DNA of 64,000 nucleotides from BPJU01 sp964425225 (GCA_964425225.1 CAYRMD010000004.1:1-64000), one strand, 5' to 3'; shown: positions 36,679 through 47,226, numbered from the stretch's first letter. A program made the numbers and translations. The notes: generated from the letters alone by a model not told the origin.

Positions 36679-37546
36679 AAGAACCTCCCTAATTAATAGA
36701 GGACACCTCTTTAGTAGGTGGACATGTAACCCACCGCGACTTGAAAACTGCTATTACCGAGTATCGACAATGTGCGTAACAGAAACGAAAACCTAAGAAT
36801 CACGGCTAAACAAACGCTTAATACCGACGCTAAATCTCCCAATACGAATCGTCCCGCCAGCAACAATTAGTTTTGGCCCGGCCTCCTGGTACAATCAATT
36901 CCGCGAGTTAACCACAAAATCACGCTCTTGAAGGTTGTAACACCTAAAAAAGTCTTTGGTTCCGCCTTTAACACAAAAAGGCACGCCACTAGACCAGCCC
37001 GCATAGCCTAAAGTCTAGCGCGTACCCCCTGTGACTTTGGCTATGATACCAAAGTTCACCGGTCCGTCAACTATTTTGTCTACGTCCTTTAATAGCAGCA
37101 CGCATGTGCCTGCCCTTTCGGAACCAGTCGATCGTGTCATATAATGTAATATTGTATAGATGCCCGGCGTTGCGCTCGTACACGCACCGCGTCCTTCCCC
37201 TGACCAAAGCGCGCGAAGTGTCGCCTCAGTATTGAATGGGGAGCTGGCACACGCTCCACCTGCATTTTCCGCGGCGCCTTTACGTAAGAGAGCCTCAACC
37301 AAGATTTGCGGCTGAAATCCTCCGCACGCCCCAGAGCGTTATCGAGTAATGCAACTACGGCAATCGCTGCTGTGCCTCCCGGCTGGTTTAAGCCGTGTCG
37401 TCGCGATAGGCTCTTTAAGTGACGTGAATGGGGTTTTGGAAGGTCCTACCTAGCTTTGCATTAGAGCTGGGTTGCCTACTCCTAATAGCGTCGGCTCAAT
37501 TGTCGGGGCCAATGCAGGGCAAAGTCGATCTGGGGAGGGCAAAGTC
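36679..37546. other. 0.87-kb gap
   Basis: Contains the promoter region of the second DUF1559 gene and, on the minus strand, a doubtful frame at 37015-37302. No RNA or repeat recognised. Confidence 0.45.
37015..37302 (-). pseudogene. Possible gene remnant upstream of DUF1559 paralogue 2
   Basis: A 95-residue frame, same strand as the DUF1559 gene, whose C-terminal part (VLLLKDVDKIVDGPVNFGII) looks like a beta-rich exported domain. No domain is recognised and no start is convincing. It could be the tail of a decayed gene or a chance frame. Confidence 0.2.
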
Positions 37547-39010
37547 ATGGGACGTTCGTTGGCCAGGTGTGCGGTTATTACTGGGCTTTTTGTGGGAGGC
37601 ATCTGGGGTGGTTGGTGGACCGTCTCAGCGCGTCCCGTGGGCACATCATCGGAGCCTTCCGGCAATCCAACTAAGGGGATTGAGGGCCTTGTCGGTGACG
37701 GCGAGCATGACGACACAGACGCTTTGCAGCGCGCGATCGACGCCGGCCGGCGCCCGCTCGTCTTACCGCAAGGACGCTATCGTATAACGAGGTCCTTGCG
37801 TGTGGATCTGGATCAAGTTGGGTATTTCGCGCTGGACGGCCAATCAGTGGCTACGCTGGTGATGGACGGTGCTGGTCCAGCGGTCCACCTGGTGGGCACT
37901 CATTATCGAACGGCGGATCCGGAGAATTTTGAAGAGCGAGTTTGGCAACGGCAACGTATGCCGGTCATCGAGCGCTTGGCGATCGAAGGTCGCCACCCGG
38001 AAGCCGACGGCGTTTGCGCTGAAGGAACGATGCAGCTTCGACTGGCGGGTTTACATCTGAGGATGCTTCGCCACGGGGTGCACTTGATTAAGAACAACCG
38101 CAACGTGATCATCAGCGACTGCCACATTTATCAAAATCGCGGCGTCGGCATTTATTACGACCAGGTGAATTTGCACCAGTCGAATATTATCGGTTGCCAC
38201 ATCAGCTACAATCGTCAAGGAGGGATCGTCGCGCGGGGCGGCAATGTGAGGAATATTCACATTTCCGGCTGTGACCTAGAAAGCAATATGGCGCCGGAAG
38301 AACCACCCACAGCCAACATCCTGATCGACTGTCGCAACAGTCAATATGGTACAGCCGAAGTCGCAATAACCGGCTGCACGATTCAACACAACAATCCATC
38401 ACGGGACTCGGCTAACATTCGCATTCTGGGGAGAAGTTTGGACACGCCCCGCGTCAGTCCGGTGCGGGAAGGAAATATCACGATTACCGGCAACGTCTTG
38501 AGCGACGTACAGACCAACATTCATTTATCGGAGTGTCGGGGAGTGGTCATAACCGGAAACACCATGTGGCAGGGTTACCAGCACAACTTGCTGGTTGAGA
38601 ATTCTCAAGCGATCGTAGTGGCGGGCAACAATTTGGATCGCAACCCGCGCTATGATTATGGCAACACACAAGATGCCAATAATGCCGTGGTGTTTCGTGA
38701 CTGCCAAGATTGTACCATCAGCCAACTGCATGTCAGCTCGGTTTGGCGGTCTCCTGCGGGCGTATGGTTATTGCGCTGTCGGCGCATGAACGTGATAGGT
38801 TGTACAGTCTTGGATTGCGACCAGGCCGCCATGCTGATGGAGGAGGTCATAGATAGTCGGATTTCGGACTGCTTGACGGCTGACAACCGTCCCGATAGCA
38901 GTTCGGCGTCGGTCGTGATTCGGCGTTGCCGCAATTTGGAGGTCGCCGACAACTTTTGGCACAAACCTCCCCAAGTCGATGGAGCATCCGGGGTGCGTCT
39001 GGCGCCGTAA
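37547..39010 (+). CDS. Exported right-handed beta-helix protein (pectate-lyase-like)
   Basis: 487 residues. The N terminus MGRSLARCAVITGLFVGGIW with VSARP is a signal peptide; GDGEHDDTDALQRAIDAG is the start motif of the pectate lyase superfamily, and the body has repeated beta-helix rungs (ITGNVLSD, VVITGNTMW, VVAGNNLDRN, SRISDC). Probably a surface or periplasmic polysaccharide-binding or -cleaving protein; no catalytic triad is claimed. ATG 37547 with GGAGG 8 nt upstream is preferred over the longer start at 37472. The next gene begins 67 bp later. Confidence 0.85.
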   Translation: MGRSLARCAVITGLFVGGIWGGWWTVSARPVGTSSEPSGNPTKGIEGLVGDGEHDDTDALQRAIDAGRRPLVLPQGRYRITRSLRVDLDQVGYFALDGQSVATLVMDGAGPAVHLVGTHYRTADPENFEERVWQRQRMPVIERLAIEGRHPEADGVCAEGTMQLRLAGLHLRMLRHGVHLIKNNRNVIISDCHIYQNRGVGIYYDQVNLHQSNIIGCHISYNRQGGIVARGGNVRNIHISGCDLESNMAPEEPPTANILIDCRNSQYGTAEVAITGCTIQHNNPSRDSANIRILGRSLDTPRVSPVREGNITITGNVLSDVQTNIHLSECRGVVITGNTMWQGYQHNLLVENSQAIVVAGNNLDRNPRYDYGNTQDANNAVVFRDCQDCTISQLHVSSVWRSPAGVWLLRCRRMNVIGCTVLDCDQAAMLMEEVIDSRISDCLTADNRPDSSSASVVIRRCRNLEVADNFWHKPPQVDGASGVRLAP

Positions 39011-39077
39011 GCGTGTGTTGCAATGGATTCTCGGGGTTTTGCGCACGCTGCGCGTTAGCCGACGATGGTGCGTATCG

Positions 39078-40205
39078 ATGGTTCAGCGTGTCATCCTATT
39101 AATGGCTGTAGCGGCTGTATTGCTCGCCTTGCTCATTGTGGCTCAGCGCAGCGAACCCCCAGGACATGTCTCCGGATTCATCGAAGTGCATGAAATCCGG
39201 CTCGGTTCGCGCATCGGGGGGCGTGTGGCCCAAGTCCATGTCGAGGAGGGGCAGCACGTCAGCCGGGGCACCGTGTTAGTAGAATTGGAACCCTTTGACC
39301 TGGAGCAGCGCCTGCAAGAGGCGGAAGCCCTTGTGGCCCAGAAACAAGCCGAATACGATCGGTTGCGTTCAGGATATCGAGCCGAGGAAATCGCCCAGGC
39401 TCGCGCCCGCCGCGAACAACTGCTTGCCGAGTTGGAAAAGCTCCGCGCCGGACCTCGTCCCCAGGAAATCGCCGCAGCCGAAGCCGAATGGAAGCTAGCT
39501 ATGGCTGAATTGGAGCTGGCCGAAGAGAAACTCAAACGCACGCAGGCCCTCCTAGCCCAGAACTCTGCGACTCAGGAGGCGCTCGATGAAGCGATCGCTC
39601 AATGGCAGGTCGCTCAGGCCCGCGTCCGTGCTCGCAACGAACAGTTGGATCTATTGCGAGAAGGTACGCGACGAGAGGATTTGCGTCGAGCGGAGGCGCA
39701 GTTGGAGGAGGCCGAACAGGCATGGAAACTGCTCGAGCACGGCTATCGCAAAGAAGAAATCGATCAGGCGGCTGCCGCACTGCGCGCTGCGGAAGCAGCA
39801 CGCGACGCGATGCGGCGCCAATTGGCCGAATTGAAAGTCGTGGCTCCGATCGATGGCACGGTCGAGGCAATTCGGCTACGGCCGGGCGACCTCGTTCCGG
39901 CCAATGCCACCACCCTAACGCTTCTTGACATGTCGCAAATGTGGGTGCGCGCCTATCTGCCCGAAAACCAGCTTACGCTCCAACCGGGACAACAGGTGTG
40001 GATCAGTGTTGATAGTTATCCCGGTGAGCGATTTCGAGGACGGATCGCGTTCGTGGCTCGACAAGCCGAGTTCACACCCGGAAACGTGCAAACCCCTGAA
40101 GAGCGCTCTCAGCAGGTTTTTCGCATCAAAGTGCTAATTGAAGAGGGACTGGATAAACTGCGACCGGGAATGGCGGCCGATGTCTGGTTACCCCAACCCA
40201 AGTAG
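39078..40205 (+). CDS. HlyD-family membrane fusion (adaptor) protein
   Basis: 375 residues. One N-terminal membrane helix (VILLMAVAAVLLALLIV), a biotinyl-lipoyl-like half motif (GGRVAQVHVEEGQHVSRGTVL), a long coiled-coil hairpin (about 75-245, rich in Glu/Ala/Arg/Gln and containing several RxEEI-type repeats), then VVAPIDGTVEAIRLRPGD and a beta-barrel region. Resembles the YhiI/EmrA-type adaptors that join an inner-membrane exporter to an outer-membrane channel. ATG 39078 is preferred; an earlier in-frame ATG at 38979 overlaps the beta-helix gene. It probably works with the fused ABC exporter downstream. Confidence 0.9.
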   Translation: MVQRVILLMAVAAVLLALLIVAQRSEPPGHVSGFIEVHEIRLGSRIGGRVAQVHVEEGQHVSRGTVLVELEPFDLEQRLQEAEALVAQKQAEYDRLRSGYRAEEIAQARARREQLLAELEKLRAGPRPQEIAAAEAEWKLAMAELELAEEKLKRTQALLAQNSATQEALDEAIAQWQVAQARVRARNEQLDLLREGTRREDLRRAEAQLEEAEQAWKLLEHGYRKEEIDQAAAALRAAEAARDAMRRQLAELKVVAPIDGTVEAIRLRPGDLVPANATTLTLLDMSQMWVRAYLPENQLTLQPGQQVWISVDSYPGERFRGRIAFVARQAEFTPGNVQTPEERSQQVFRIKVLIEEGLDKLRPGMAADVWLPQPK

Positions 40206-40643
40206 TTCGACTTTCCAGGGCACTAGCATCGAGACCGATTCAACGCTAGGGCGTAAAGGCATGAGGAAAACAGAAATAAACCGCACGGCGCGTGGTACCT
40301 TGGCAATACCGACCTGCGCTTTCGTAAACCGGGTGGCTCTGGTTGGGTGTCTTCAAATGGGGGCCGCCGGCAAACGTGGCTGATCCAATTCTTTGCAAGC
40401 GGCGGCCGGAAGTTGACCTGCTTGTGACACGAGCGAACCCCCGTTACCCGGTGCGATTTCCAAGGCTTCACGGGCAACCCGAAAGCAAATACTTGGTTAC
40501 TTAGCTCGGATTAGCTCAAGCCGTCCGCAAGACCCTTCAAAGCGCCGGTGTGCTATATACGATCGGCTCTGCGCGGGGTGATGCAGTGCATACAATGACA
40601 AAGTTCTAGCGTGGTTCTTGCGGCGAACCGAGGAGCATGCCGC
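40206..40643. other. 438-bp gap between adaptor and ABC exporter genes
   Basis: Contains only a degenerate repeat of the AACGCTAGGGCGTAAAGGC type near 40241 and a strong GAGGAG ribosome binding site for the exporter. The repeat separates two genes that would otherwise form a tight operon. Confidence 0.45.
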
Positions 40644-43046
40644 GTGGAGTCGATTCCTGAAATCGTAATCGAAATGCAGGACGTGACGCGAAAGTTCGGT
40701 CCCGTAGTCGCGGTGGACCGCGTGTCGTTTCGTGTCGAGCGGGGAGCCGTTTTTGGACTGATGGGACCCAACGGCAGTGGTAAATCGACCATCCTGCGTA
40801 TTCTTTGCGGCGTACTGGTGCCAACCGGCGGCACGGCGCGTGTCTTGGGCTTCGATACGGCTCGCCAGGCTGAAGCGATTAAACAGCGGATCGGCTATAT
40901 GTCGCAAAACTTCAGCCTGTATGCCGATCTAAGTGTACGCGAAAACTTACAGTTTTACGCGCGCATCTATGGGCTGAAAACCGATGAGATCCAGACGGCT
41001 ATCGAGCGCGTCGTGACGCTTACGGGCTTAGAGCCCTACGAACAGCGCTTAGCCGGCCAATTGTCGGGCGGTTGGAAACAGCATCTTGCGCTTGCCTGCG
41101 CGTTGATCCACGAACCGGAATTATTGTTTTTAGATGAACCAACTGCAGGAATCGATCCGGTAGCGCGGCGGGAATTATGGGACCTATTGTTCGAGCTGTC
41201 GTCACGAGGTGTGACACTGGTCGTTACGACACATTTTATGGACGAAGCGGAACGATGCACCGATGTGGCCTATCTGTATTTGGGAAAGTTGTTGGTCATA
41301 GGTAAGCCCGATGAGCTAAAACGTTTGCCGGATGTGACGCCCCCCGGCACACGTCGCTGGGAGCTTCATGTACCGAACGCACCGCAAGCCTTGGCGCGGC
41401 TGCGGGCGATGTCCGGCGTGTTGGACGCGACGCTGTTTGGCCAAGCAATCCACCTGTTGGCAGGGGAGCAACTCGCGATACATGCGTTAGCTCCACAACT
41501 GGAGGTGCCTCCCGAAAAGCTTGTGGCGCGCCCCATCGAACCATCGTTAGAAGACGTCTTCGTAGCACTCACTCGCCAACGCATTCCGTCTGGAGAGGAG
41601 GTAATTGGTGGTGGCGATGTTCAGTCCCCGGGGCAATCTACTGAGGAGCAACCGCCGAGCGGCAATGTAATTCGATCGGCCGAGCTGCTGGCCGACCGAC
41701 CCGCGGAAATCCAGCCTGTGGCGGATGGGGCGTTATCTGCCGAGTCTGTTGGGCCGGTTGCGCCTAAGCTCACGACAGCTAGTCAACAAGCGGCTGACAG
41801 GACCAGCTCAGGTGGGGGCCGGAGCGATACCTCGCCGGTCGGCCAGTCCGAGATGGCCTCCCGTGTGGGGCGTCGAGCTGCTTATCGCAAGACAGGGACC
41901 TGGCGAGGATTTCGTGCGGTACTGCTGAAAGAGTTCGCCCACATCCAACGGGAACCGAGCACCTTGTTTTTTGTGTTTGTCGTACCGGTGTTGCAGACGT
42001 TCATTTTCGGTGTGGCCATTGACACTCAAGTCGAAAACATCCCCATAGTCGTTTTCGATATGGACGGGCACACGCAGGCACGGGATTTGATTTGGGCCTT
42101 CCACAACACACGCACCTTTCAAGTCGTGGAGCGAGCACACAGTGAGGAGCAGTTTCGGCGTGCCTTAACCAGCGGTAGGGCACGAGTGGGCTTGCGCATC
42201 CCACCGCGCTATACTGCCCAACTGTTACGCGGTGAACAGGCTCAGGTACAAGTACTAATCGATGGGAGCGATTCTCAACTGGCTACCACGGCGCTCAATG
42301 CAGCTGTACTGGTGGGCGGGCACGTGTCCGTACAATTGGCGCGTCGATTCGGCGAAGCACTACCCACTGTACCAGCTCGGGATCCAACCGGCCGCATTGC
42401 CGTTCCGGTCGACGTGCGTCCGCGCCTCCTTTATAACCCCGACTTGGTAAGTGCTCGGTTCTTCGTACCCGGCCTGGTAGGAATTATCCTCCAGTTGGTC
42501 ACTCTGTTTTTGACATCGTTTGCCGTAGTTCGCGAAAGGGAACGGGGCACGCTTGAACAGATTTTTGTTACTCCCGTGGGACGTTCCGGGCTGTTAATGG
42601 GCAAGTTGGTACCTTATGCCCTTATCGGGTTTGTCGAGACGCTCATCGTTCTAACGGTCATGGTGTATGTCTTTGGAGTTCCCATACGCGGCCGCTTAGA
42701 GTTGTTGCTATCCCTGGCTGCACTTTTTTTAATGTGTGGGTTGGGCTTGGGACTGCTCGTATCGACGATAGCCACTACCCAGTTGCAAGCCGTGCAGTTG
42801 GCATTTGTCGTCATGCTTCCTTCGGTGCTGTTATCGGGATTTGTATTCCCACGCAACCAAATGCCGGCCCCCATTTATCTGGTGACGTTTTTAATACCGG
42901 TTACCTACTTCATGGAGATTCTCCGAGGAATTGTGCTGCGAGGGGCCGATTTCGAGGACCTGTGGCCCCACGTCTTAGGGCTGCTTATCTGTGGTACCAT
43001 GATTTTCGGTTTAAGCCTCCTGCGGTTCCGCAAACAACTTGCCTAA
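40644..43046 (+). CDS. Fused ABC exporter: ATP-binding plus ABC2-type permease
   Basis: 800 residues. N-terminal ATPase: Walker A GPNGSGKST at 41-49, signature LSGGWKQ, Walker B LLFLDEPTAG. After about residue 310 comes a low-complexity linker of about 110 residues rich in Gly/Pro/Ser/Gln, then an ABC2 permease domain (starting near LLKEFAHIQREPSTLFF) with about six membrane helices and a large periplasmic loop. GTG 40644 is chosen because GAGGAG lies 8 nt upstream; the GTG at 40611 lacks a site. This is the YhiH/RbbA-like fused form of the YbhF/YbhS-type drug exporter; with the HlyD adaptor it would make an export complex. The substrate is not known. Confidence 0.92.
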   Translation: MESIPEIVIEMQDVTRKFGPVVAVDRVSFRVERGAVFGLMGPNGSGKSTILRILCGVLVPTGGTARVLGFDTARQAEAIKQRIGYMSQNFSLYADLSVRENLQFYARIYGLKTDEIQTAIERVVTLTGLEPYEQRLAGQLSGGWKQHLALACALIHEPELLFLDEPTAGIDPVARRELWDLLFELSSRGVTLVVTTHFMDEAERCTDVAYLYLGKLLVIGKPDELKRLPDVTPPGTRRWELHVPNAPQALARLRAMSGVLDATLFGQAIHLLAGEQLAIHALAPQLEVPPEKLVARPIEPSLEDVFVALTRQRIPSGEEVIGGGDVQSPGQSTEEQPPSGNVIRSAELLADRPAEIQPVADGALSAESVGPVAPKLTTASQQAADRTSSGGGRSDTSPVGQSEMASRVGRRAAYRKTGTWRGFRAVLLKEFAHIQREPSTLFFVFVVPVLQTFIFGVAIDTQVENIPIVVFDMDGHTQARDLIWAFHNTRTFQVVERAHSEEQFRRALTSGRARVGLRIPPRYTAQLLRGEQAQVQVLIDGSDSQLATTALNAAVLVGGHVSVQLARRFGEALPTVPARDPTGRIAVPVDVRPRLLYNPDLVSARFFVPGLVGIILQLVTLFLTSFAVVRERERGTLEQIFVTPVGRSGLLMGKLVPYALIGFVETLIVLTVMVYVFGVPIRGRLELLLSLAALFLMCGLGLGLLVSTIATTQLQAVQLAFVVMLPSVLLSGFVFPRNQMPAPIYLVTFLIPVTYFMEILRGIVLRGADFEDLWPHVLGLLICGTMIFGLSLLRFRKQLA

Positions 43047-43455
43047 ACTCGACTATTGCTATGTACGGACGCGTTCAGGATCGCAAATGAGTCGATACCG
43101 AGGCACTAGGAGGCACAGGCGCGAAGAAAACAGGAAAAGCTGCGTAGCGCCCAGCACGGTAACGGTCGGTGTAGTCTCGGCGATGGGACAGAAGCACGCA
43201 AATGAAAGGGTGGGCAGATTGTCCATCATTTTTGTCCATGCGTTAACGATGCCTCTTTGCGTAGCTAGGCGGCCGTTTGGTTAAATATGCCCAGCGTCGA
43301 CCAGATGCCGCGTGATGAATCGATTTGACGGAGGTTGGAAGTTTCGCGCGTCCGGTTTACGCGTTGCAACCAGATGGGCTGGTTGCTCGATGACGTCGTA
43401 CGATCCGCTTTGTTCTTCGGATTGGCCGTAAGTTGTTTGATAGGATGATCCGTCG
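43047..43455. other. 409-bp gap with one perfect hairpin
   Basis: Holds GCAACCAG / CTGGTTGC with a 5-nt loop at 43366-43386 (8-bp stem, no T tract) and a degenerate GGCGCGAAGAAAACAGG-type repeat fragment near 43117. No gene recognised. Confidence 0.45.
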
Positions 43456-44382
43456 ATGCAAAATATCGCGCTACTGTTTTTTATCTTGCTAGCGCTATGG
43501 TTTGCGGGCGATTGGCTTTACAGCCGGTGGGTGCGGTGGCGGTGGCAGAAGTGGGAAAAACGATGGACCTTCGATGATCGAGGGGTCCGCACCGATTGCG
43601 GCTCGTATACCGTGGGAACGGGGCACGAGGAGCGTGCGATTGTGTGTGTTCACGGATTTAACGATTCGCCTCACGTCTTTCAATTGCTTGCCCAACGTTG
43701 GGCTCAAGAAGGCTACTACGTGCGCGCCATGCGATTGCCGGGATTTGCCGAACGTTTCCAACAGGCGCGCATGATCGGCATTTCCGAATGGCTGCGGGCG
43801 GTTATCGAAGAGCTCATGACACTGCGTGCCGAGCACCAGCATGTCTATCTGGTGGGTCACTCGCTGGGGGGGACTTTGGCAGCGGCCGTTTTGATTGAGC
43901 ATCGAGTCCTTGCCGATGCGTGCGTACTCCTGGCTCCGGCCCTGGCTGTTTCTCGAGCGAGGAGCCCGCTTTTAAGCGCGCAAAGCTGGCACCGGTTAGC
44001 GGATCATCTGCTGGTGTTTACCGAAGCGGTGTACTCGTTTTTTCCTTTAGACGTCATGCAGCCTGCTGTTGCGTCGCTGCCCTGTACCACACGTTTCAGT
44101 TGGCGCCAGATGCACGGCCAAATGTTCCAGCTTTTTGCGCAAGTCCGCCGGCAGGCCTCTCAATTCGCCGTGCCGTGTTTCCTCGCCCTAGCCGCCCACG
44201 ACCATATCGTGGCCAATGATGTGGCGGAACATTTCGTTCGCCAATCGGCGTGCCCGATCAAAGAAGTACGGCTGTACGAGCGGTCGGCGCACGTGTTGCC
44301 CATCGATCAAGAGTGGCACCAACTGGCCGAAGATGTGTTAAGATTCCTCGAGCGCTGCCGGTCACCCGGCCCGAAGCTGTGA
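43456..44382 (+). CDS. Membrane-anchored alpha/beta hydrolase
   Basis: 308 residues. An N-terminal hydrophobic anchor (IALLFFILLALWFAGDWLY) precedes an alpha/beta-hydrolase fold with oxyanion region VCVHGFNDSP, nucleophile elbow GHSLGG, Asp in LAAHDHIV and His in ERSAHVLPID. Likely a lipase or esterase with its catalytic domain outside or at the membrane; substrate unknown. Followed 63 bp later by the DUF434 gene on the same strand, probably co-transcribed. Confidence 0.9.
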   Translation: MQNIALLFFILLALWFAGDWLYSRWVRWRWQKWEKRWTFDDRGVRTDCGSYTVGTGHEERAIVCVHGFNDSPHVFQLLAQRWAQEGYYVRAMRLPGFAERFQQARMIGISEWLRAVIEELMTLRAEHQHVYLVGHSLGGTLAAAVLIEHRVLADACVLLAPALAVSRARSPLLSAQSWHRLADHLLVFTEAVYSFFPLDVMQPAVASLPCTTRFSWRQMHGQMFQLFAQVRRQASQFAVPCFLALAAHDHIVANDVAEHFVRQSACPIKEVRLYERSAHVLPIDQEWHQLAEDVLRFLERCRSPGPKL

Positions 44383-44445
44383 ACCGGATGGTGGGGCCGA
44401 CCGCGCACTGAGCTCGGCATTCCATTCGTCGGATTGGGGCACACT

Positions 44446-45198
44446 ATGCCCGACACTCGCAAACACCGTGGAGCGCACCCCGGGGACGAGCGACGTTTCG
44501 CACCCGACTGGTGGCCAGTGCTGCGTCGGGCCGTGGCGGATTTTAGTTGGTTGCTGTCGCGCGGCTATTCCGAAAACGCTTCACTGAAACTCGTGGGAGA
44601 TCGCTATCGGCTCGACCAACGGCAACGTTTGGCGGTCCACCGCTCGAGCTGCTCGGATCAGGCGCTTGCCCGAAGACGCGCCACAGAGCGAACAATCGAG
44701 CAAGTCCGAGGGTGCGATTTGGCACTGGACGGCTTCAACGTGCTGACGACAGTCGAAGCGGCTCTGGCTGGCGGGATATTGCTGTACGGCCGTGATGGTT
44801 CGCTACGCGATTTGGCCGGTATGCATGGCACTTATCGAAAAGTGATGGAAACCGTTCCCGCTCTTCGGGCCATCGGCACGTCCTTGCATAACACGCTGGC
44901 CGTGGGACGCGTGTGTTGGTATCTGGATCGTCCTGTTTCCAACTCGCTTCGCTTGGCGGCCTTGATTCGACACCTGGCAGCCGAACACCACTGGCCGTGG
45001 CAGGTGGAAGTGTTGGATGCCGTCGACGTTCGATTGCGGGAAACCTCCGACGTCGTGTGTACCTCCGATGCAGGGATTTTGGATTTCTGTAGACAGTGGT
45101 TTGCTGCCACTCGCGCCATCGTCTTAAACGAGCTGTCGCCAGCCACCATTGTGTATCTAGACAGCGATCGGTACGATGAGCCGGAAATGGGAAAATAA
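44446..45198 (+). CDS. DUF434 protein
   Basis: 250 residues, soluble. Matches the DUF434 family by DGFNVLTTVEAAL and DGSLRDLAGMHGTYR, and LDRPVSNSGR-like LDRPVSNSLRL. Function unknown; conserved Asp residues suggest a metal or nucleotide-dependent role (inference). ATG 44446 is preferred over TTG 44434. Follows the hydrolase gene. Confidence 0.85.
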   Translation: MPDTRKHRGAHPGDERRFAPDWWPVLRRAVADFSWLLSRGYSENASLKLVGDRYRLDQRQRLAVHRSSCSDQALARRRATERTIEQVRGCDLALDGFNVLTTVEAALAGGILLYGRDGSLRDLAGMHGTYRKVMETVPALRAIGTSLHNTLAVGRVCWYLDRPVSNSLRLAALIRHLAAEHHWPWQVEVLDAVDVRLRETSDVVCTSDAGILDFCRQWFAATRAIVLNELSPATIVYLDSDRYDEPEMGK

Positions 45199-45422
45199 GA
45201 GTCTCCCCGTGATGCAATCCAGCAAGCCTTGCTGCACCAGAGCGAGGCATTCCTACAAAACGGACAGGAAACGGAAAAAGAGTTTGCATTGGCGTACTAC
45301 GAGAAATTAACCGATACAACGCTTTGTGGCTGGCAACAGAGGTAGGTTTCGGCGCCGAGCCATGCCACTGGTCGATACGGCGGTGGTTCAACAAGGTGTG
45401 GGCTCCTCGGGAAATCGAGAAC

Positions 45423-45692
45423 ATGAATACAACTAACGCTCATTGGGAATCTCGTACCACGTGTCCTGACTGTGGATCAGCGTTGACGCCCATTCGCATC
45501 ATCGACGCAACAGAACGGGCCATGGGAGGTGGAGTGCGGCATGTGGAACTGGCATATGCGTCGATGAGCGTCTCGCCGAGCGAACTTACCGGTACGTTTC
45601 CAGCAGCAGGTGTGGTACGTGCGAAGCTTTGCGGTCAGTGCGGGCGCATTTTTCTTTATGCCGCGGGAACTGCCGGCGGACTTTCCCGGTGA
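45423..45692 (+). CDS. Small zinc-ribbon protein
   Basis: 89 residues. Two CxxC pairs (CPDC near 14-17 and CGQC near 75-78) flank a short beta region, giving a probable zinc ribbon. No other domain is seen. ATG 45423; a longer frame begins at 45324. Perhaps a nucleic-acid-binding or partner-binding adapter; not assignable. Confidence 0.7.
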   Translation: MNTTNAHWESRTTCPDCGSALTPIRIIDATERAMGGGVRHVELAYASMSVSPSELTGTFPAAGVVRAKLCGQCGRIFLYAAGTAGGLSR

Positions 45693-45754
45693 GAAGCTCA
45701 ATTGCAGACGGAGCGGGGACGCTCGTGCACGAGCGTTCGCTGCCTTCCGGTGTA

Positions 45755-46939
45755 TCAGACCCGGAATTCTGCTTTGACCTCGGCAAATTGTTCGGCAGCC
45801 CGCAAAAGATCTTCTTGGGAGTGCACCGCGGAAACTTGCGTCCGTATCCGTGCCTTGCCTAGGGGCACAACCGGGTATGAAAAGCCAATGACGTAGATGC
45901 TTCTTTCCAGCAACCGGTCGGCCATGCGATTGGCCATGGCCGCATCGCCAATCATGATCGGTACAATCGGATGGCTGCCTGGTAGGAGCGAAAAGCCGCG
46001 GCGTTCCAGCTCCTGGCGGAAAAACATGGTGTTGTGACGTAGTTTCTGGAGTAGAGCTGGTGATTGCTCGAGCAATTCCAAGGCCCGCAATGAAGCTGCA
46101 GCGACCACCGGAGCCAGTGTGTTTGAAAATAGATAGGGGCGCGACTTCTGTCGCAGAAGTGCTACGATTTCGCGACGCCCACTGACATAGCCGCCGCTGG
46201 CACCACCCAAGGCTTTTCCCAAGGTGCCCGTCAAAATGTCAATGCGTCCCATCACCTTGTGGTACTCGTGGCTGCCACGACCTCGCTTCCCCAAAACCCC
46301 TACGCCGTGAGAATCATCGACCATCACCACCGCCCGATAACGATCGGCTAACTCGCAAATGGCGGGTAAATTCGCCACATAGCCATCCATCGAAAACACG
46401 CCGTCCGTCGCGATCAACCGAAACCGAGCCGACTGTGCCTCGCGCAGCTTCTGTTCCAAGTCGGCCATATCGTTGTTGCGATAACGAAACCGTTTGGCCT
46501 TCGACAATCGAATCCCATCAATGATACTGGCGTGATTCAGCTCGTCCGAGAGAACAGCGTCTTCCTCTCCCAGAAGCGTCTCGAACAATCCACCATTGGC
46601 ATCGAAACAGGAGCTGTAAAGAATGGTGTCCTCGGTCCCAAGGAATTCGGTTAGCTTAGCCTCAAGTTGTTTATGCACCTGTTGTGTGCCGCAAATAAAA
46701 CGTACCGACGACATGCCGTAGCCCCAACGTTGGAGCGCTTCGGATGCCGCGCGAATTACCTCCGGATGCGACGCCAGTCCCAGGTAGTTGTTCGCGCAAA
46801 GATTGATCACCTCGCGGCCATCTTCCAAAAAGATATGTGCGCTTTGCGGCGAGACAATAACCCGTTCGCGCTTCTCCAACCCCGCATCGCTAATTGCCGC
46901 CAACTGCCGGCACAAATGCTCCGTGAACGCTGCATCCAT
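45755..46939 (-). CDS. kbl: Glycine C-acetyltransferase (2-amino-3-ketobutyrate CoA ligase)
   Basis: 394 residues. PLP enzyme joining glycine and acetyl-CoA to 2-amino-3-oxobutyrate, normally with threonine dehydrogenase in threonine breakdown. Motifs: INLCANNYLGLASHP, YSSCFDANGGLFETL, DDSHGVGVLG, and the PLP lysine in TGTLGKALGG. No tdh gene lies nearby. ATG 46939 is chosen, with AAGGG upstream; a longer start exists at 46963. Confidence 0.93.
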   Translation of the reverse strand: MDAAFTEHLCRQLAAISDAGLEKRERVIVSPQSAHIFLEDGREVINLCANNYLGLASHPEVIRAASEALQRWGYGMSSVRFICGTQQVHKQLEAKLTEFLGTEDTILYSSCFDANGGLFETLLGEEDAVLSDELNHASIIDGIRLSKAKRFRYRNNDMADLEQKLREAQSARFRLIATDGVFSMDGYVANLPAICELADRYRAVVMVDDSHGVGVLGKRGRGSHEYHKVMGRIDILTGTLGKALGGASGGYVSGRREIVALLRQKSRPYLFSNTLAPVVAAASLRALELLEQSPALLQKLRHNTMFFRQELERRGFSLLPGSHPIVPIMIGDAAMANRMADRLLERSIYVIGFSYPVVPLGKARIRTQVSAVHSQEDLLRAAEQFAEVKAEFRV

Positions 46940-47226
46940 CGAAATACCCTTCTTCCAAAACACAAGCGACGATCACGTGTCCCCGCGACAAGTATTGTAG
47001 CAAGCAGCCCCGAGCACGACTTTGGCCCGTGCGTGCGGCTCGAAAAAAGTTGGACCGAATCCGTTGCCCCTTTTGTCGCTGCGCGTGTTTGCGACGGTAC
47101 GTTTCCAGATCTTATCCGAGGTGGTTCCGTTCCCGTGGCAGTGTAAACGTCAAAGCGCGTAGACGCGTAAGCGCAAAGGAGCGATAGGACAGGATAGGCA
47201 CATCCCTATAGCTGATGGCCCCACCG

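Noticed and set aside
36679..37000. Search for an RNA gene or riboswitch in the AT-richer part upstream of DUF1559 paralogue 2.
   Set aside because: No convincing helices or conserved motif found by eye.
37430..37470. Similarity of GCATTAGAGCTGGG near 37455 to GCATTGGAGCTGGG in element B1 (about 2414).
   Set aside because: About 14 bases only, without termini or further homology.
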